From NCBI GenBank assembly GCA_023678885.1, contig CM043005.1:7182314-7246313 (forward strand): a stretch of DNA of 64,000 nt, in the 5' to 3' direction. The position numbers and the translations under genes were made by a program. The notes beneath the pieces were generated by a model. That model worked only from the letters and a program-made list of their open reading frames with translations, ran no database searches and was not told the DNA's origin. Below, one piece after another: positions 11,201 to 23,112 of the stretch (position 1 is the first letter of the stretch; every line of letters starts with the position of its first letter). Origin of the DNA: Pogostemon cablin (taxonomy: Eukaryota > Streptophyta > Magnoliopsida > Lamiales > Lamiaceae).

Positions 11201-13569
11201 TGCTTATAATAAGATCTACAGTAGGCATGGAAAAAAGAATCCAATGCAAAAAAGAACATTACCATTAAGAATTTGGACAGCAGAATTACTTGAAATATGT
11301 TAGATATAGATTGTTTCTGGAGAAGCTTTCAGCAATTAATTTATTGTGATTTGTGATGCAAAAAATGTGAACGTTTTTTTGGAGAAAGAACAATGTAAGA
11401 AGATGACACAGCCAAGCATAACAATTGTCATAACGCAAAATGGTGAATATACGTTGAATTTGGAACCCTGAACAGTCTGCCGGTGATAAGCCGGAGGAAG
11501 GTGAGGATGACTTGACGTCCAGGGTGGAGATGAACATATCTAATCCAGACAAACTTAAATTTTGAAAGGTCTTGATTAGTAAGCTTAAACTACAGTAAAT
11601 ACTCACAATACGTGCAATGTCCCTTCTAGCAGTCTTTTGAGCACTTTTTCCTAGCAGAGCAAGCCTTTCAAGTTCTTCCAGAGATAAACCTTAAAAGCAA
11701 ATGCTACACATTAAGCATTATATTCTAATGCAAGTGAAAATAAATAACAAGAAAGCAGGGAAAAAGAAGGAGAAGTACTAAGTTAATGCACAATTTAAGT
11801 TTTATGTAGGGATTCAAGAATCTACTGCTACAATTCCCAAGTAGAATATAGTCAAATTAAATGCAGGGAAAAATTGTTTCCTTACCCTGACTGTCAATGT
11901 AAAATACAGTCTTATGACATGATGATTATCCAAACAAGTTATAAGAATTTCATTTTCACTGTACGAGAAAACAACATTCTACTTGAAGAAAGAACACTGT
12001 CAAAAGGACATTAGAATGTAAGACCGTAAAAGTGAATGAATCTAGTTTTCTACCTTCATACGAACTCAATGCACAAGACAAGGGCGAGGCTTATACAATA
12101 TATAACATATTACTGTTTATAGGATCTATACATTCAAATAGCAGAATTCACAAGTAATCAGCTCTATCACTATCAGTGTTTCTAACTGACTTGAATCTAT
12201 TTGAACATCACCTAATAGTCCTAGCAGAGACAATCATTGAATCAAATACATGTCTACTTTCAATTGGTTGTATGCTTTAAATAACTTTAGCTTCTTGTAA
12301 GTAACATTTACTGACACAGTCCTATAATTAAAATATTTAAAGAAATCCAAGTTGGAAACAAAGGCAGTTGAGGAGAAAAAAAAAGAAGTATTGGACACAC
12401 ACCTACGCATGGTACACCATCCAAAATAGCAATAGTGGCAGGCACAGCTCCATTCTGCCTTACTATAGCTTCGACCTCATTGGCCGTCTCCAAATTTTGA
12501 GGATATGGCATTCCTATGAAAATGACAGAAGAGAATTATGATTTACATTATCTAATTCTTTGAATAATGAAATGTCGTATGATGTAAGACTATCGTGTAA
12601 TATATGAAATCACAGCATCCTGGACTAGAATGCAATACAAATTATCAACATTATTTTTCTTATAAATAGGAAAATTTTCAAACAGTACATATTGAATAAG
12701 GAGGACAAAACCTATTGTACATAATCTAAGAAAAAAATTTGTAATATACCCGTCCTAATTGAATCTTTGTGGACTTGTTAAGTAATAAATAAATGGTAAA
12801 GTAAGTTATGTCTTTTTAAGGAGGAACGAACCTGGATTTTTTAAATATAATGCATTGAGAGGTTACTCGTTATAAAACTTTTACTTTTTTTTTTGTGTGA
12901 AGAGTGAAATGATATGGAGGGAAGTACTATTTAACATTGATCACTTTTCCTGTCAAACCTCCAAAATTTAACAAAACAGTTTTGTAAGTGCATTTAGAAA
13001 TGTACATATCACAAAAGATGCTTTATGAATTTTTGTGATATAATAAACACAAGAGTGTAGGAAATAAACCCAACCCATAAACGAAACTTGGCAGCCCTTG
13101 ATTTCTTCATACTCCACTTATTTCACCATCCATCTTATTGAAGCAAAATAAAAAATTCAACATGAGTTATTTTTCTCATCTTACCATGACAAATAATAGT
13201 GGACTCAAGAGCTACCACGGCTTTCCCTAGGGACAAAGCTTCTGTAACTTTTGGGGATATCTTAACTATCTCTGCACCCTAATCCAACAAAAAAAAAAAA
13301 CCAACAAATTGATGAACAACAACCGATAAATTTACAAGTAATCGAGAAAAGTAGACCTGAAAAGAAACTGTGAACCATGAAGTGCGTACGTTTCTGACTC
13401 TTGTTGAATTAAAACAAATTATTTGGAAAAAAACAGAAAATTTTCGATATCCATTTACTTGTACATTTTGAGAAAACAAAGAGAAGAATAGTACCTTGTG
13501 GGCGGGGTTTAAGTGGTTTTGGAGGTTAGTAATTCTGGAAAAAGCCGATGATGCAGATGAAGACGCCAT
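8288..13569 (-). CDS. PUMY: Pseudouridine-5'-phosphate glycosidase, peroxisomal (PUMY / indigoidine synthase A-like)
   Basis: Minus-strand exons: 13495-13569, 13185-13278, 12403-12513, 11607-11689, 11131-11190, 10967-11024, 10207-10313, 10045-10122, 9209-9254, 9013-9133, 8812-8897, 8288-8412. All introns are GT-AG with matching phases, giving 347 residues. The enzyme splits pseudouridine 5'-phosphate to uracil and ribose 5-phosphate, the second step of pseudouridine breakdown after PUKI kinase. Family motifs are intact: ALESTI (Glu50), VTGGIGGVHR (148-157) and SAGVKSILD with Lys184, which aligns by eye with the Schiff-base lysine of E. coli PsuG. The C-terminal NIALVKNNARLGAQIA is also present. 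Residues 12-20, RITNLQNHL, fit the PTS2 consensus R[L/I]-x5-HL. The last about 20 residues after LSQL may be read-through of an unspliced last intron, so the C-terminus is provisional. Confidence 0.93.
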
Positions 13570-13648
13570 TTTTCAGTTGCAGCAGCTACTCTGATTAGCA
13601 ATCAACATATTAACACTCCAATACTCTGTATTTACACCCAAAATATTT

Positions 13649-13840
13649 AAAATATGGCAAAAGCTCCTGTGCGCCCGGGGACACGGAAAGATGCTTCGTG
13701 TCCCATGTGAATACAACCCTCCCCTCCAATCCTATTTAAACCTATGTATTGCTAGGTGTTTAAATTATAAAGGGGCATGAAAATTGTAAAGGCGCACGGA
13801 ATGTGTTCCGTGCGCCCGGGTGCACAAGAGCCTCACTCTT
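13649..13840. mobile_element. MITE (192 bp) with 9-bp TSD, just upstream of PUMY
   Basis: A perfect 9-bp TSD, AAAATATTT, lies at 13640-13648 and 13841-13849. The ends are GC-rich inverted repeats (CTCCTGTGCGCCCGGGG against CTCTTGTGCACCCGGGC). A 9-bp TSD points to a Mutator-type transposase. It sits 80 bases before the PUMY start codon, so it is in the leader or core promoter. A relative lies at 299-466. Confidence 0.8.
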
Positions 13841-13849
13841 AAAATATTT

Positions 13850-14994
13850 AACATTATCACTTTTCATTAATTTAGTATCACTTTTCAGTATAAAAGTTAT
13901 CACTTTCTGATCGTCTCACATAAGTCATCACATGAGACTGTCTCACACAAGTCTTTTCTATATCTTATTATATACTAATTGCGAATACGCTGCTATAAAT
14001 AACTTTTTAAAAGTATGAGTGTCGCGACGTGGTTAATTTTCGTATTTTTTATTTTAATTTCATATATATAATCTTTTTACTTTTATTTATTTATTTTTTA
14101 TTATTATTATATTATTCATGTATATCTATAAATTAATAACACTTTTTTTTTAATTGGTTAGAAATAGATAATTAAACCAATCAATAAAAATATATCCAAC
14201 TTATTATTATTATTCATGTATATCTTCAAATTAAACATCAACTTTAATAATATTTTTTGATTAGTTATGAATATATGTTTTTATCTTTTATTTTAATATC
14301 ACATATAATCTTTCTATTTTTTTTATTATTATATTACTAATAATGTATATCCTTATATTTAGAATTAAAATGTAAAACTTAAAATGATAAATAAATCAAT
14401 TAAAAAAATGTATCTTTAAAAATTTTGAGTATATCCTCATTATTAAATTAAAATATGCATTTAAAATTGAATTATCTAATTAATTCTCTTATAAAATATA
14501 ATGCATCCGCATATTATGCTGGGAAATATGTACTCATTGTAATATATATAAAAGCATAAATAAATATAAAATTACATCATGTTAAAAAATAAATAAAACA
14601 ATTGTTTATTTTAATTTGCTAATTAGCCGTTTATTTTTAAAATACATAATTTTCAATAAATAAATAAATATTCACTCGTCTCATTTCAATACTCACATTT
14701 ATTTTTTGCACGATGATTAATAAATATAGTATTTTAATGGATAGTGAGTTAAAAATATATTAATATTTAATGTAAAGTGGGTAAGTGCGTAAGTATTGGA
14801 TGTGTGTCTCATGATAATAAATTAATTATTTTGTGTGGGTCCGATATATCAAGAAATGAAATATAAATGTTGAAGTTGGACTCCCAAAAAAATAAGTAAA
14901 GATTGAAATGAAACAGAGATAATATATTTTATTTTGACTTATAAAAAAATAACAATTAATACAAACGGGGAATGGTATCTCTTTGGTGGAGTGA
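13850..14994. other. AT-rich intergenic DNA with MITE remnants
   Basis: About 80% AT, no gene. GTCTCACATAAGTC at about 13912 and GAGACTGTCTCAC at about 13943 belong to a MITE family also seen near 52.1, 58.1 and 62.6 kb. Between 14675 and 14921 the ends (CGTCTCATTTCAAT and ATTGAAATGAAAC) suggest an old Stowaway-like element. Confidence 0.4.
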
Positions 14995-15003
14995 TATTTT
15001 TAA

Positions 15004-16334
15004 GGGTTAATTGCATTAAAATACACGACATTTTCTTCTTTATTCAATTTAATCACAAACTTTATTTTTTATCAAAAAAATACATGACTTTTTCATCTTT
15101 TCTCAATTAAATCATGAAATTTATTTTTATCAATTAAATACACGAACTTTTTGTAATTTCTTAATTTAATAATTAAATACATAATTTTTTTGTTTTATAA
15201 TTCAACAACAATTTTTCTATAATAAAATATGAAACTTTCTTAATTAATAAAAATGATTACATATTAAATATCTAAAATATAATGCATAATAATTTATAAA
15301 AACCAAACTGTAGTCGATTAACAGTTAACGTTATGCCATTCTTTTTATTTTTTAATGTGTTTAATTTTTTTATTTTGAGTGTTTATTATATATTTTAGGG
15401 AGGATTATTACTAGGTAAAAAAAAACCCTTAATTACTATGAGATACAAACATACAAAAATATTACTACTAACTAGAAAAATATATAGTGATATTACAATA
15501 TTACTGCTACAATGTGCTGCACATAAATGTTGTGTGCAGTAAAAAAAGTGTGTGCAGTAAAAAAAAGTGTGTGCAGTAAAAAAGTGGGGTGGTATGGCGA
15601 AGCTCCGGCGGCGGCAGAATTTCGGCGACCGGCCGGCAGCGGTCCGACGGAGCTTCAGCAACCGGCCGGCGGTGGTCCGACAGAATTCCGGCGATCGGCC
15701 GGCGGCGGTCCGATCGTGGTCCGGCGGTGGGTGAGGGTTTAAGGTTTGTGGTTTAAGTGTATGAGTTTTGAGTTATATTTGGTATTTTACTTTAATATTT
15801 TGTATGTGAGAGTAATTATTTTAAATCAATATATCTAGTAGTAATCAGGGTACAAATTGTGTACCTATTAGTAATTATTCATATATTTTAATATTATTGT
15901 CGATTTATTTGAACTTAAAATTATTAATCCCCTGTCTTATATTGTAATGTAGAATTATAAATTTCGAAATGAAACCAATTATGATTACTAATTAATTTAA
16001 ACCACAACAAATTTTTATTACATTTTTTAATATTTATATATTACATAATTTATAAATTATATTTTAAATATTTAAATAATTTTGAGGATAGGTATATATT
16101 TTATTTACGAAAAATTTTTAATTAAATAATATAATATAAAAATTATGTATTCAAATGAAAAAATCATGATTAAATTGAGAAAATACAAAAGGTTCATGTA
16201 TTTAATTGATAAAAATAAAGTTCGTGATTTAATTGAGAAAAGATGAAAAAGTCATGTATTTTTTTGATAAAAAATAAAGTTCGTGATTAAATTGAAAAAG
16301 AAGAGAAATGTTATGTATTTTATGCAATTAACCC
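15004..16334. mobile_element. Mutator-like element (MULE) with long inverted repeats and a GC-rich insert (1331 bp)
   Basis: The ends are GGGTTAATTGCAT and its complement. The terminal inverted repeats are closely similar for about 160 bases and recognisably similar for about 290. A perfect 9-bp TSD, TATTTTTAA, is at 14995-15003 and 16335-16343. The interior has no transposase but carries a GC-rich block at 15586-15740, unlike the surrounding AT-rich DNA, as in Pack-MULEs that have picked up host fragments. Long TIRs plus a 9-bp TSD make the class secure; the capture is an inference. Confidence 0.88.
15527..15740 (+). repeat. GC-rich tandem repeat inside the MULE
   Basis: Three units of about 16-17 bases containing GTGTGCAGTAAAAAA (15532-15582) are followed by about three units of roughly 36 bases built on CGGCCGGCGGCGGTCCGA (15608-15720). 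An open frame of 71 codons spans both, giving a Gly/Pro/Arg-rich peptide that repeats PAGGGPTE. It looks like repeat translation, not a known protein. Confidence 0.6.
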
Positions 16335-16496
16335 TATTTTTAAAATTACAAAGAGTGATGAGGGTTGGTTCTCAAATTCTTTGGGAAATAACACTTATTT
16401 CTGAGAAGAGAATTGGAATGGGGAAAGGTGTTTGAAAGATGTTTTTTATAGACTTTATTATAATAAACTTAGTCATCTGTAGTTGAGGTACATACT

Positions 16497-18236
16497 TGAT
16501 CGGTGTCATTTTCACCTAGATTTTAGTGTCATTATTATGTGTTTTTGTGTGATTTTATTCATTTTGTATATCATTTGGTGGTGTTATATAAAGATACAGA
16601 GATTTGTGCTTTGAAATGATAAATGTGTGATTTTCATGATTAAGTGCCTTAAATTGTGCTATACTTGTGAATATTTAGAGAATTGATAAATTGGTGTAAT
16701 TTGTGTGATTTTCAGGTGAAAATAGATTCTAGACACGATAAAGAAAATGTGGGAAAAAATGGAGCTCAATTCTGAGTTAAAATTAGGAAGAACGAGCCAA
16801 AGCAAAATGATAAAAAACGCAAGTCTAACTTGTGTAATTTTTCTGTATTCTTGTGGAGCTCAAAACTAGATTTGTGATATATGGTTGAAAAGCCATGGAA
16901 GAGAGGATCGCGTTAGCACAATAATCATTTGAATCGGAGACCAGATGTGAAAGTTATGCGCGAAACGGTGAGACTGCGCTGCACGCGATGACCCTACACG
17001 ACCCGTGTAGGTGCAAAAGACAGTTTTATGATATCCACTTGTTCTAGAAGCTTCCATGGGGGTATAAATACATGTTTTGACTACAAATTATGAGAGGAAT
17101 CATTTTGGATCAGTTTCCACACACACTAGGCACCAAAATCACACACATTCATCTCCATCTCTTCCATCCTTCACTACATCCATCCTATCCTTTTGATCTT
17201 CTCAAATCCATCCATTAATCCATCCATCCACCAATCTAAGAAGAGAAATTTATCAAGGAGTGGAGATTTGAGCATGTTGAATGAGGAGAAGACATACTTT
17301 GCAAGGGAAGCCAACTTACCTTTAATTTGTGATTTTATTCAGTATTTAGCTAAATTAGAGTATGCCATGGATTGTATAGATTTTATCATGATTTGTAGTG
17401 GCTAGTCCTCATGTGAGGCTAGTAATATGATTGGTTAGATATTATGTAGATTTTACACATCACATGTTTGATGAAATAATTGTTATGAATATTTTCTATC
17501 ATGAATGTTTATTCTCATTTTATGTATGATTTGTGTGATTAAATTCTCTATTCATAGTGTTAGGATGGTCATTCCAATATTATGCTTAGTGGTTTAATTG
17601 AATTATTGATTGCATGAGATGACTATGTTAAGTATGTGGGGAGTTTGGCCATAACCTTCATGTGCTTAGAACCTCATGATAGGACATTATTGATAATTAC
17701 TTGTGAAAGTGTTTGATATGATGAGGGGACCCAAGCCAAACTCATTTGACCTTAGAAAGGGAACACTAAGAAAACGTCCCTGTCTACTAGAGAAAATTCT
17801 TCGTGATAATATCTCTATACCGGTATATTAATATTCGTAAGTACCTATAGGAAGAGTGAGGATTGGAGACACTCTTTGAGTACTCTTAGTATCATAACAT
17901 GAAAACCTTCAATGCATGTATGTGTGTGAGTCTACATAAGCCTTATCCATAATGATTGCTTGCCTTACATACTTCTTAGATTGTTCACCTTCATCCATTT
18001 TCCATCACAATTGTATATGTTCTATCTTTTAATTGCTTTCTAGCTTAGTTTGTAGTATAATTCAACCCCCTCCTTTCGATTCGTCCTAATAGAGTAAAAC
18101 ATTTCTCAAATACGGCTACCCACTTTCGCCCTTGGGTTCGATATCTTATAAAATTTGCACTTGGTTGCTTACATGCTACACACGATAGAGTACACTTACT
18201 CTAAATCAATTTAAACCAAAATTGAAATCAAGTTCA
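16497..18236 (+). mobile_element. Solo LTR (1740 bp), probably Ty3/gypsy, inserted in a LINE remnant
   Basis: The segment starts TGATCGGTG and ends AAGTTCA, and is flanked by a perfect 5-bp TSD, ATACT (16492-16496 and 18237-18241). The LINE-derived sequence on the left (AGTCATCTGTAGTTGAG, about 16471) continues on the right, as shown by an uninterrupted copy at about 18374. A promoter-like GGTATAAATAC at about 17060 agrees with an LTR. No internal retrotransposon domain is present, so a solo LTR left by recombination is most likely. The superfamily is a guess from length and composition. Confidence 0.78.
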
Positions 18237-18241
18237 ATACT

Positions 18242-19985
18242 AACTATCTGTGTCTTGATCTTTTCTACAATTTTTGTCGACGTACTCATACCCATACCAA
18301 AATGTTGAGAATTCCTCTCTATCCAAATCTATCTTCATCATACCAGAATAACCACACTTGGACCAATTCCTACCTAGTCATCTGTAGTTGAGTTACAGAC
18401 TAACTATCTATGTCATGATATTTTCTACAACTTTTGTCGACGTACTTATACCCATACCAAAATGTTGAGAATTTCTCTCCATCCAGATCTTTTTATGGTC
18501 ACTGCAATTGTTATAAGAAGCAATCTGTGAGTTTTTGGATGGTTACTCGTATCTCTAAATGTTTTTCTGAGTGCGGCTGCTATGGTGGTGAACTGCCTAT
18601 TCCATCCCACACATTCTGTGATCTGCTTCCATATTTGTACTGTGAATGGGCATTCAAAGAAGAGGTGTTTAAGAGTTTCCAGGTTACACATACAGTATCC
18701 ACATTGTCTATTCTCCAGCTCTTCTTGAATTCTATCCTTTGTAAGAAGCCTTTGTCTATGTATTAACCATAACCTGAAGCTGTGCTTCCTTAAGATATAT
18801 TTGTGCTAGATGTTCCTATATACAAATATTGCCTATTCTGTCTCCTCTCTTCTCAATGTTTTGTACATTAGGGTACTTTCAAATTTCCCTCTTTTGACAC
18901 ATTGTTCTAATTTATCTTCCCAACAACTCTCATTTTCAGCCATGGTTCTCAATCTCTCTACCAATCTTAGCATTGTTTTCTATGTGATTGAGGAATGCTG
19001 TCCTGGAGTGGCATTTTCAATTGGGTTAGATTTGAGGTATACTGAGTGTACCTAACGAATCCACATCGATCATGCTTCTCTCTGAATGTTCCATAGTTCT
19101 GTTGCTAAAAGAGCCTCATTCCAATCCTGTATGTGTTTGAGTCGTAGTCCTCCGACCTCTTTTAGTTTGATAATATCCTTCCATCCAACCAAACTATTAT
19201 GAGAGCCCCATAAGAAGTGTCTGATTATCCTCTATATCCTGTTCAATACAGTTGTAAGAACTTTCACCATAGTGAACTAGAAGGTAAGGATGTCGTATAC
19301 ACTAGAAGATATTAGTTTCAGCCTACCCGCAATTGAAAACAGTTTTGATTACCAGTTCGCTATCAACTCTGTAATTTTACTTACCAGAGGTATGAACTTT
19401 TTTGAAGCTAATATCTTGCTTCCTACCAAAATTCCTAAGTATTTAATAAGAAAAGTCTCACCTGAGTACAAAAGCACCCTCTTAATCTCCTCAAGTAAGT
19501 TTAATGAGATTTCTACTGTGAATAGGTTAGACTTCTGGATATTCACCTTCAGACTTGAAGCATTATCAAATACTTCTAGCACTATTTTTATAGTGCTGGT
19601 TGTTCTCAAATCTCCATGACCCAGAATGAGTAGGTCACCAACGAAAATCAGGTGGGTTATCTTGTTCATTGCATAGAGTTTAGAGTGGTACCCCAAGTTA
19701 TTGGTATTTGATTCTTTCAATAATAACCTAGACAAGTATTCCATGCAGATCACAAAGAGTAGTGATGAGATCAGATCTCCTTGCCTCAATCCACTTTTAC
19801 CTTTGAAGTATATCCTTCTTGGAGGCCATTAATGATCAGAGAGTAGGAAGGGGTTGTTATACATTGCTCAATCCGCATTGCAAACTTTTGTGGGAACCCT
19901 AGTCTTTGAAGAAGGGTGATCATGAATCTCCAGTGGACAATGTCATATGCTTTTTTGATATCCACTTTTTGCCAAATGGTAATAA
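18242..19985 (-). pseudogene. L1-type LINE remnant: reverse transcriptase and zinc-finger end
   Basis: On the minus strand, 19985 down to 19800 encodes a broken RT segment (KKAYDIVHWRFMI, LINGLQ). Then 19789-19349 is an open stretch starting RQGD-ISSLLFVICMEYLSR, typical of plant LINE RT. The catalytic YADD box is replaced by FVGD, so this copy is inactive. Further down, 18691-18446 encodes LETLKHLFFECPF, the zf-RVT region near the end of ORF2. The last about 130-bp part is present twice in tandem (18242-18370 and 18371-18490, about 160-base period). A solo LTR split the outer copy. Confidence 0.8.
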
Positions 19986-20019
19986 TATTGTTTAATCTCT
20001 ACCAATAATATAATTATTA

Positions 20020-20283
20020 CTCCCTCCGTCCCATCACAAATGACGTTTCTTTTTGCACCTTGATTAAGTGATATACTCCATATTTAATGTGTAGAAGAGA
20101 AGAGATAAATAATATTTTGATATATAGTGAATTTGTGTATTAGTATGATGTGTGGGTTCCATGGAGAGTAATTGTTTTGTGTGGGTTCCATTTATCATAA
20201 AGGAAAATGCACTTCTTGTATTAGGATAGACAAAAATGATAAAATATACTCCTTGTGGTGGGACGGAGATAAGGCAAAGGGAG
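20020..20283. mobile_element. Stowaway-like MITE
   Basis: TA-flanked element with ends CTCCCTCCGTCCCATCAC and, inverted, a purine-rich end closing with AAAGGGAG. An inner GTGGGACGGAG matches the left end. The interior has the usual TTTTTGCA and TTGTGTGGGTTCCAT motifs of this plant family. No coding capacity. Confidence 0.75.
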
Positions 20284-20354
20284 TATTATTTTTCTTATTT
20301 AGTAAATATAATGTACGGGTGTATATTCAATTATAAGTATATATAAACATTATA

Positions 20355-20607
20355 CTCTCTCCATCCCGTCTTTGTTGTTACGTTTATTGTTTGTATGGAG
20401 ATTAAGAGATAATATTTTAATGCATTGTGAGGTGAGATAAATAATATTATAATATATAATGAATAGTTGTATTAGTGTAGTGTTATTGGGCCCTTGAAAA
20501 TATCTAAATATTTTGTGTGGGTCCCATATACCTAAAAAATAAATGTAACATTATTTATGAAATATTCTTTTTAATTAAAATTATCAACATGTACGAGATG
20601 GAGAGAG
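20355..20607. mobile_element. Stowaway-like MITE
   Basis: TA-flanked, with ends CTCTCTCCATCCCGTC and GAGATGGAGAGAG. It is only 71 bases right of the previous MITE and shares the interior motif TTGTGTGGGTCCCATA. Confidence 0.75.
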
Positions 20608-20639
20608 TATGTTTATTAAATAAAATATTTAAAATAAAA

Positions 20640-21822
20640 TTTTGGCCGCGGTAACCACACCACTATTTTTACTTCATACACCCACCTCCTCTTAATTTCA
20701 AAAATACCAAATACTAAAAGTCCTAAAATGTCCTTAATGAATTTCACTCACCTCACACACTTGCTTTTAATTAAAAAAATTTAAGTCATATACCCACAAC
20801 TAAAAGAATGCATTCAATTCAAATAACATAAAATCATACACCTCTCATTCACCACCTCCACATTCACCTCTTATTATTTTTTTTTGAAAGGAAAATATTG
20901 AATGAGTTATGGGTTAGTTCTAAATCCACCCTAAACCCAAAAAAATCATCCACAAAACATAATGTCGGATGAAGAAGTAGTTAAAAAGCTTAAGGTACGT
21001 CATTTTAAACCTTTTTACTGATTTAAAATTTGTGTTTTAAGCATTTATATATACATGTTGTCGCAAAACTCACGTCAAACCAGGGCAATTATTAGATTAT
21101 TCGACCAACGTCGGACAAAGTAGACGTAACTTTCGTCGAACAATGAATGTAACTTGTATAAACTTTCGTCAAACGCCGGACGAACAATCTAAGGTTTATC
21201 GTTCAATGTTGGTCGATGATTTTAGTTATAAGTCATCCAGCGTTGGTCGAACAGTGGACCTTCCGGCATCTATTCTTGGTCAAAATTTTTAGAATTTATT
21301 CACACCTTGTTATTTGATTTACGATTAATCTTCGTAAAGAATTTCCATCTCTCATTTGATTCTTATGGAATATATGGAGGTGGTGGTGTTTGACTTGGAG
21401 GCTGATGTGTTTGAAAATTGGATGATATTGCGGTGTATGAGTGTTTACTGATCGTCGAGGTGTAGGGGTTGATTTATGGATGGGGATGTGGTAGTGGGTG
21501 TATGTTTTAAGTGAGCACAAATTATTTTCAATTTTAGAAATTTATTACTTAAGGGTATGTATGTCTTTTAAATGGGTGTATTAATCATTTTAATTTTAAG
21601 TTTATTATGTTTTTGATACGACCTTAATTCAATAAAAGGAAGATACAAGATAGGCACTCTTCGAGTGAGTGTAAGTCTAAAGAAATAGAAGGGAAATAGG
21701 GAAGAATGATTACAGGGAGGAAGAATTACAGAGGAAAGATTGAGAAAAGGGGAGAGAAACCAGGGGAGAACATCACGCATAAACTATGACTAAATCCTAT
21801 TCTCTTTCCTATGACACTTTTA
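20640..21822. other. Unassigned repeat-like DNA with a GTCGAAC/GTCGGAC motif array
   Basis: From about 21060 to 21280 there are at least eight dispersed copies of ACGTCGGAC, CGTCGAAC, GTTGGTCGA and relatives in both orientations, flanked by AT-rich DNA with CACCCAC-type motifs. The layout resembles the inner arrays of the MULE at 59.7-62.6 kb, but neither TIR nor TSD could be found. No gene recognised. Confidence 0.35.
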
Positions 21823-21830
21823 GGGCTGGA

Positions 21831-22491
21831 TGGTAGGGTATACCGAAATTTTTCATGCATACAGTATACCGTACCGAAAATTTTGGTATTAAAAAATATA
21901 TACCGATACCGTACTGAAAGTTCAGTATACCGAAAATCGGTATACCGAAATTTCGATACGCTAATTGTCAATACCGAAACTCAATACTGAATTTTATCGA
22001 ATATACAGATACCTATCGAAACAATACCAAAGATTATTGCTTACATACTAAAAAAATGAATGTAAAGTAGCTGAAATCTGAATAATAAATTTTCAAAAAA
22101 TAGACAATATAATAAAAAAAATCAAAGTATTTAAATTACATGGAACAAATACTAGAAACTTTAAATACAACAAAATATGATTTGAGAAAGTGCATGAATC
22201 TTACGCCTATGGGGTTTCTAAACTTCTATCTACAACTTTGCCATTTACTTGAGATATTGAGATGGGGTATGCACTCATTCCAACCCATTAAAATTGTATA
22301 ATAGAAATAATAACCCGGGGTACTAAAAGGAGAATTATTAGGCTATTGAGAATTGTATTAGATGTTCAGATAATATAATTGAGGGAGATTGAAGAAGAAA
22401 TCGTATCAAAAGGAATATGGAGTAGAGACGTACTGGAGGAGGGCGGCTGTGGTTTGCTAGGGTTCATTCTCCCCCTTCTAGTTCTTTATAA

Positions 22492-22530
<39 letters not shown>

Positions 22531-22838
22531 AATAATAATATTAATAGATAATTTAAAAAATTAAATTAAATTAATTTATACATAATTATTATTAATATTA
22601 GTTTAAGTAATCGTTCGGTATACCGATATATACCAAAATACCTATATATTTATCGATATTTCGGTATATACCGAAATACCGATTTTAAAAAATTATTTTA
22701 TTGTTATCGTACCGAATTTTTCGGTACGATATCATACGATATCGATTTTTTCGGTATGCTGAAATTTTCGATAAGTTTATTATTTTACGGTATGACAAAT
22801 GCGATATACCGATTTTTCGATAATTTCGTCCACCCAAA
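21831..22838. mobile_element. Non-autonomous hAT element with GGTATACCG arrays (1008 bp)
   Basis: A perfect 8-bp TSD, GACACTTT, lies at 21823-21830 and 22839-22846. The ends are TAGGGCTGGATGG and, inverted, TTTGGGTGGACG. Subterminal arrays of GGTATACCGAAA-like motif fill about 150 bases at the left and 230 at the right. The centre is AT-rich, with a TA microsatellite at 22494-22529, and has no transposase. Confidence 0.85.
22494..22529. repeat. (TA)n microsatellite
   Basis: About 18 TA units inside the hAT element. Confidence 0.9.
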
Positions 22839-23112
22839 GACACTTTATATAATCTATGACCTCTAAAAAGACCAATAAACAATCTGCCAATTGACAGCAT
22901 TTAGCAATTGGGCCAATGTCATCACTTTATTTTTGGGCTTGGGAAATACTTCTTTCTAATGGGCTTGGGTGTATCAGTTTTAAAAAAATAAAATAAAATA
23001 ATTAGGGGCGAAAAGTGAAATTGTACCTATGCATGGAACTATGGAAGCATGTAAATCCGGCGAAAGAGCATGTCGTCGGCGTAACGCATTTCCTCGGTGA
23101 AGACAATAGGGA

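Noticed and set aside
12523..12540. TGACAGAAGAGA resembling miR156
   Set aside because: Only the first about 12 bases match; the rest diverges, it lies in a PUMY intron and no hairpin was seen.
20640..21560. Possible MULE with inverted ends
   Set aside because: Comparison of the two sides showed only weak similarity and no 9-bp TSD, so it is listed as unassigned DNA.
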